49,561 nucleotides of DNA from Burkholderiales bacterium Ga0074133 (lineage in GTDB: Bacteria; Pseudomonadota; Gammaproteobacteria; Burkholderiales; Burkholderiaceae_C). Location of the stretch: NCBI GenBank assembly GCA_001464865.1, contig LNEG01000168.1, forward strand, positions 1-49,561, read 5' to 3'. The notes beneath the pieces were generated by a model. That model ran no database searches. It worked only from the letters and a program-made list of their open reading frames with translations, and was not told where the DNA came from. Below are positions 49,379 to 49,561 of this stretch, one piece after another; within the stretch, counting starts at the first letter, position 1, and every line of letters begins with the position of its first letter. Made by a program: the position numbers and the translations under genes.

Positions 49379-49488
49379 ACGTGGGGATCAAGCCGCCGTC
49401 GTCTGGTGGCGCTTGTCTCGGCCTCGTTTGATGTGGCTATGGCATGCTCGTTTTCAGTGCGAGAGCCGGGAGTCGCCCCGGCGGGCGA

Positions 49489-49522
49489 GGTACTTTTCTT
49501 TGCTTCGCCAAAGAAAAGTACC
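49489..49522. repeat. Dispersed hairpin repeat at window edge
   Basis: GGTACTTTTCTTTG-cttcgc-CAAAGAAAAGTACC is a perfect 14-base inverted repeat with a 6-base loop, followed by CAAAAGAAAGGCGACC. From memory this sequence recurs across Burkholderiales and some Xanthomonadales genomes near gene ends. It starts 110 bases after the EamA stop and is cut near the window edge, so the full element is not visible. Confidence 0.7.
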
Positions 49523-49561
49523 CAAAAGAAAGGCGACCCTCAGTCTGCGACCCCTTCGCTT

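Noticed and set aside
1-49561. CRISPR arrays, tRNA/rRNA genes, insertion sequences, prophage or toxin-antitoxin genes
   Set aside because: None recognised when scanning both strands; the accessory signals seen are short dispersed repeats and one gene remnant.

Overview
The window is high-GC DNA with dense coding on both strands and almost no foreign-looking sequence. Gene content (adenosylcobalamin-dependent ribonucleotide reductase, DUF3567, a PHA granule-region protein, a complete C-P lyase cluster) and small dispersed GCTAT/ATAGC-type intergenic repeats point to a betaproteobacterium of the order Burkholderiales, most likely family Comamonadaceae (Acidovorax-like). This is recognition from memory; no search was run. 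I see no tRNA, rRNA, CRISPR array, insertion sequence or prophage.

Region 1 (1-7060): 3' end of nrdJ, NnrS, a nitroreductase, a small conserved protein and a hemerythrin-domain protein, all on the plus strand. They are followed by an AbrB-family membrane protein and a convergent DUF3567 gene. NnrS plus hemerythrin suggests nitric oxide/oxygen stress handling beside an oxygen-independent ribonucleotide reductase.

Region 2 (7057-15085): a DUF3108 protein and an IclR regulator (minus) diverge from a fumarylacetoacetate hydrolase family gene. Then come a beta-propeller lipoprotein in a stretch of lower GC, an iron-dependent alcohol dehydrogenase, a secreted alpha/beta hydrolase and a DJ-1/PfpI protein.

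Region 3 (15406-25648): a molybdopterin oxidoreductase divergent from a solitary ABC substrate-binding protein. An ArgE-like deacetylase diverges from an M20 amidohydrolase, followed by an M14-like DUF2817 peptidase. A LuxR-type regulator with a short leader ORF precedes a tannase/feruloyl-esterase-like lipoprotein that lacks the family's disulfide cysteines.

Region 4 (25710-34666): a wax ester synthase/DGAT divergent from acyl-CoA-binding protein, HMG-CoA lyase, an Lrp regulator divergent from ornithine cyclodeaminase, a nitroreductase, a PHA granule-region protein, a HExxH lipoprotein, a deleted remnant of a DNA-3-methyladenine glycosylase I gene, and an MFS transporter.

Region 5 (33446-47847) is the main system. 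It holds a phosphonate (C-P lyase) locus: phnGHIJ-GNAT-phnKLM, then phnCDE and a PhnZ-like HD protein, all plus strand. On the minus strand, phnF, a DUF1045 2H phosphoesterase and phnN run directly into arsC, arsH and an MFS transporter. Two near-identical PhnF operator candidates (upstream of phnG and of phnC) and a Pho box upstream of phnC suggest control by PhnF and by phosphate starvation. phnP is absent. The joining of arsenic resistance to the phnF-DUF1045-phnN transcript and the PhnZ-like protein without a visible partner hydroxylase are the points most worth following.

Region 6 (47872-49561): an Lrp regulator divergent from an EamA (DMT) exporter, then a dispersed hairpin repeat at the window edge.
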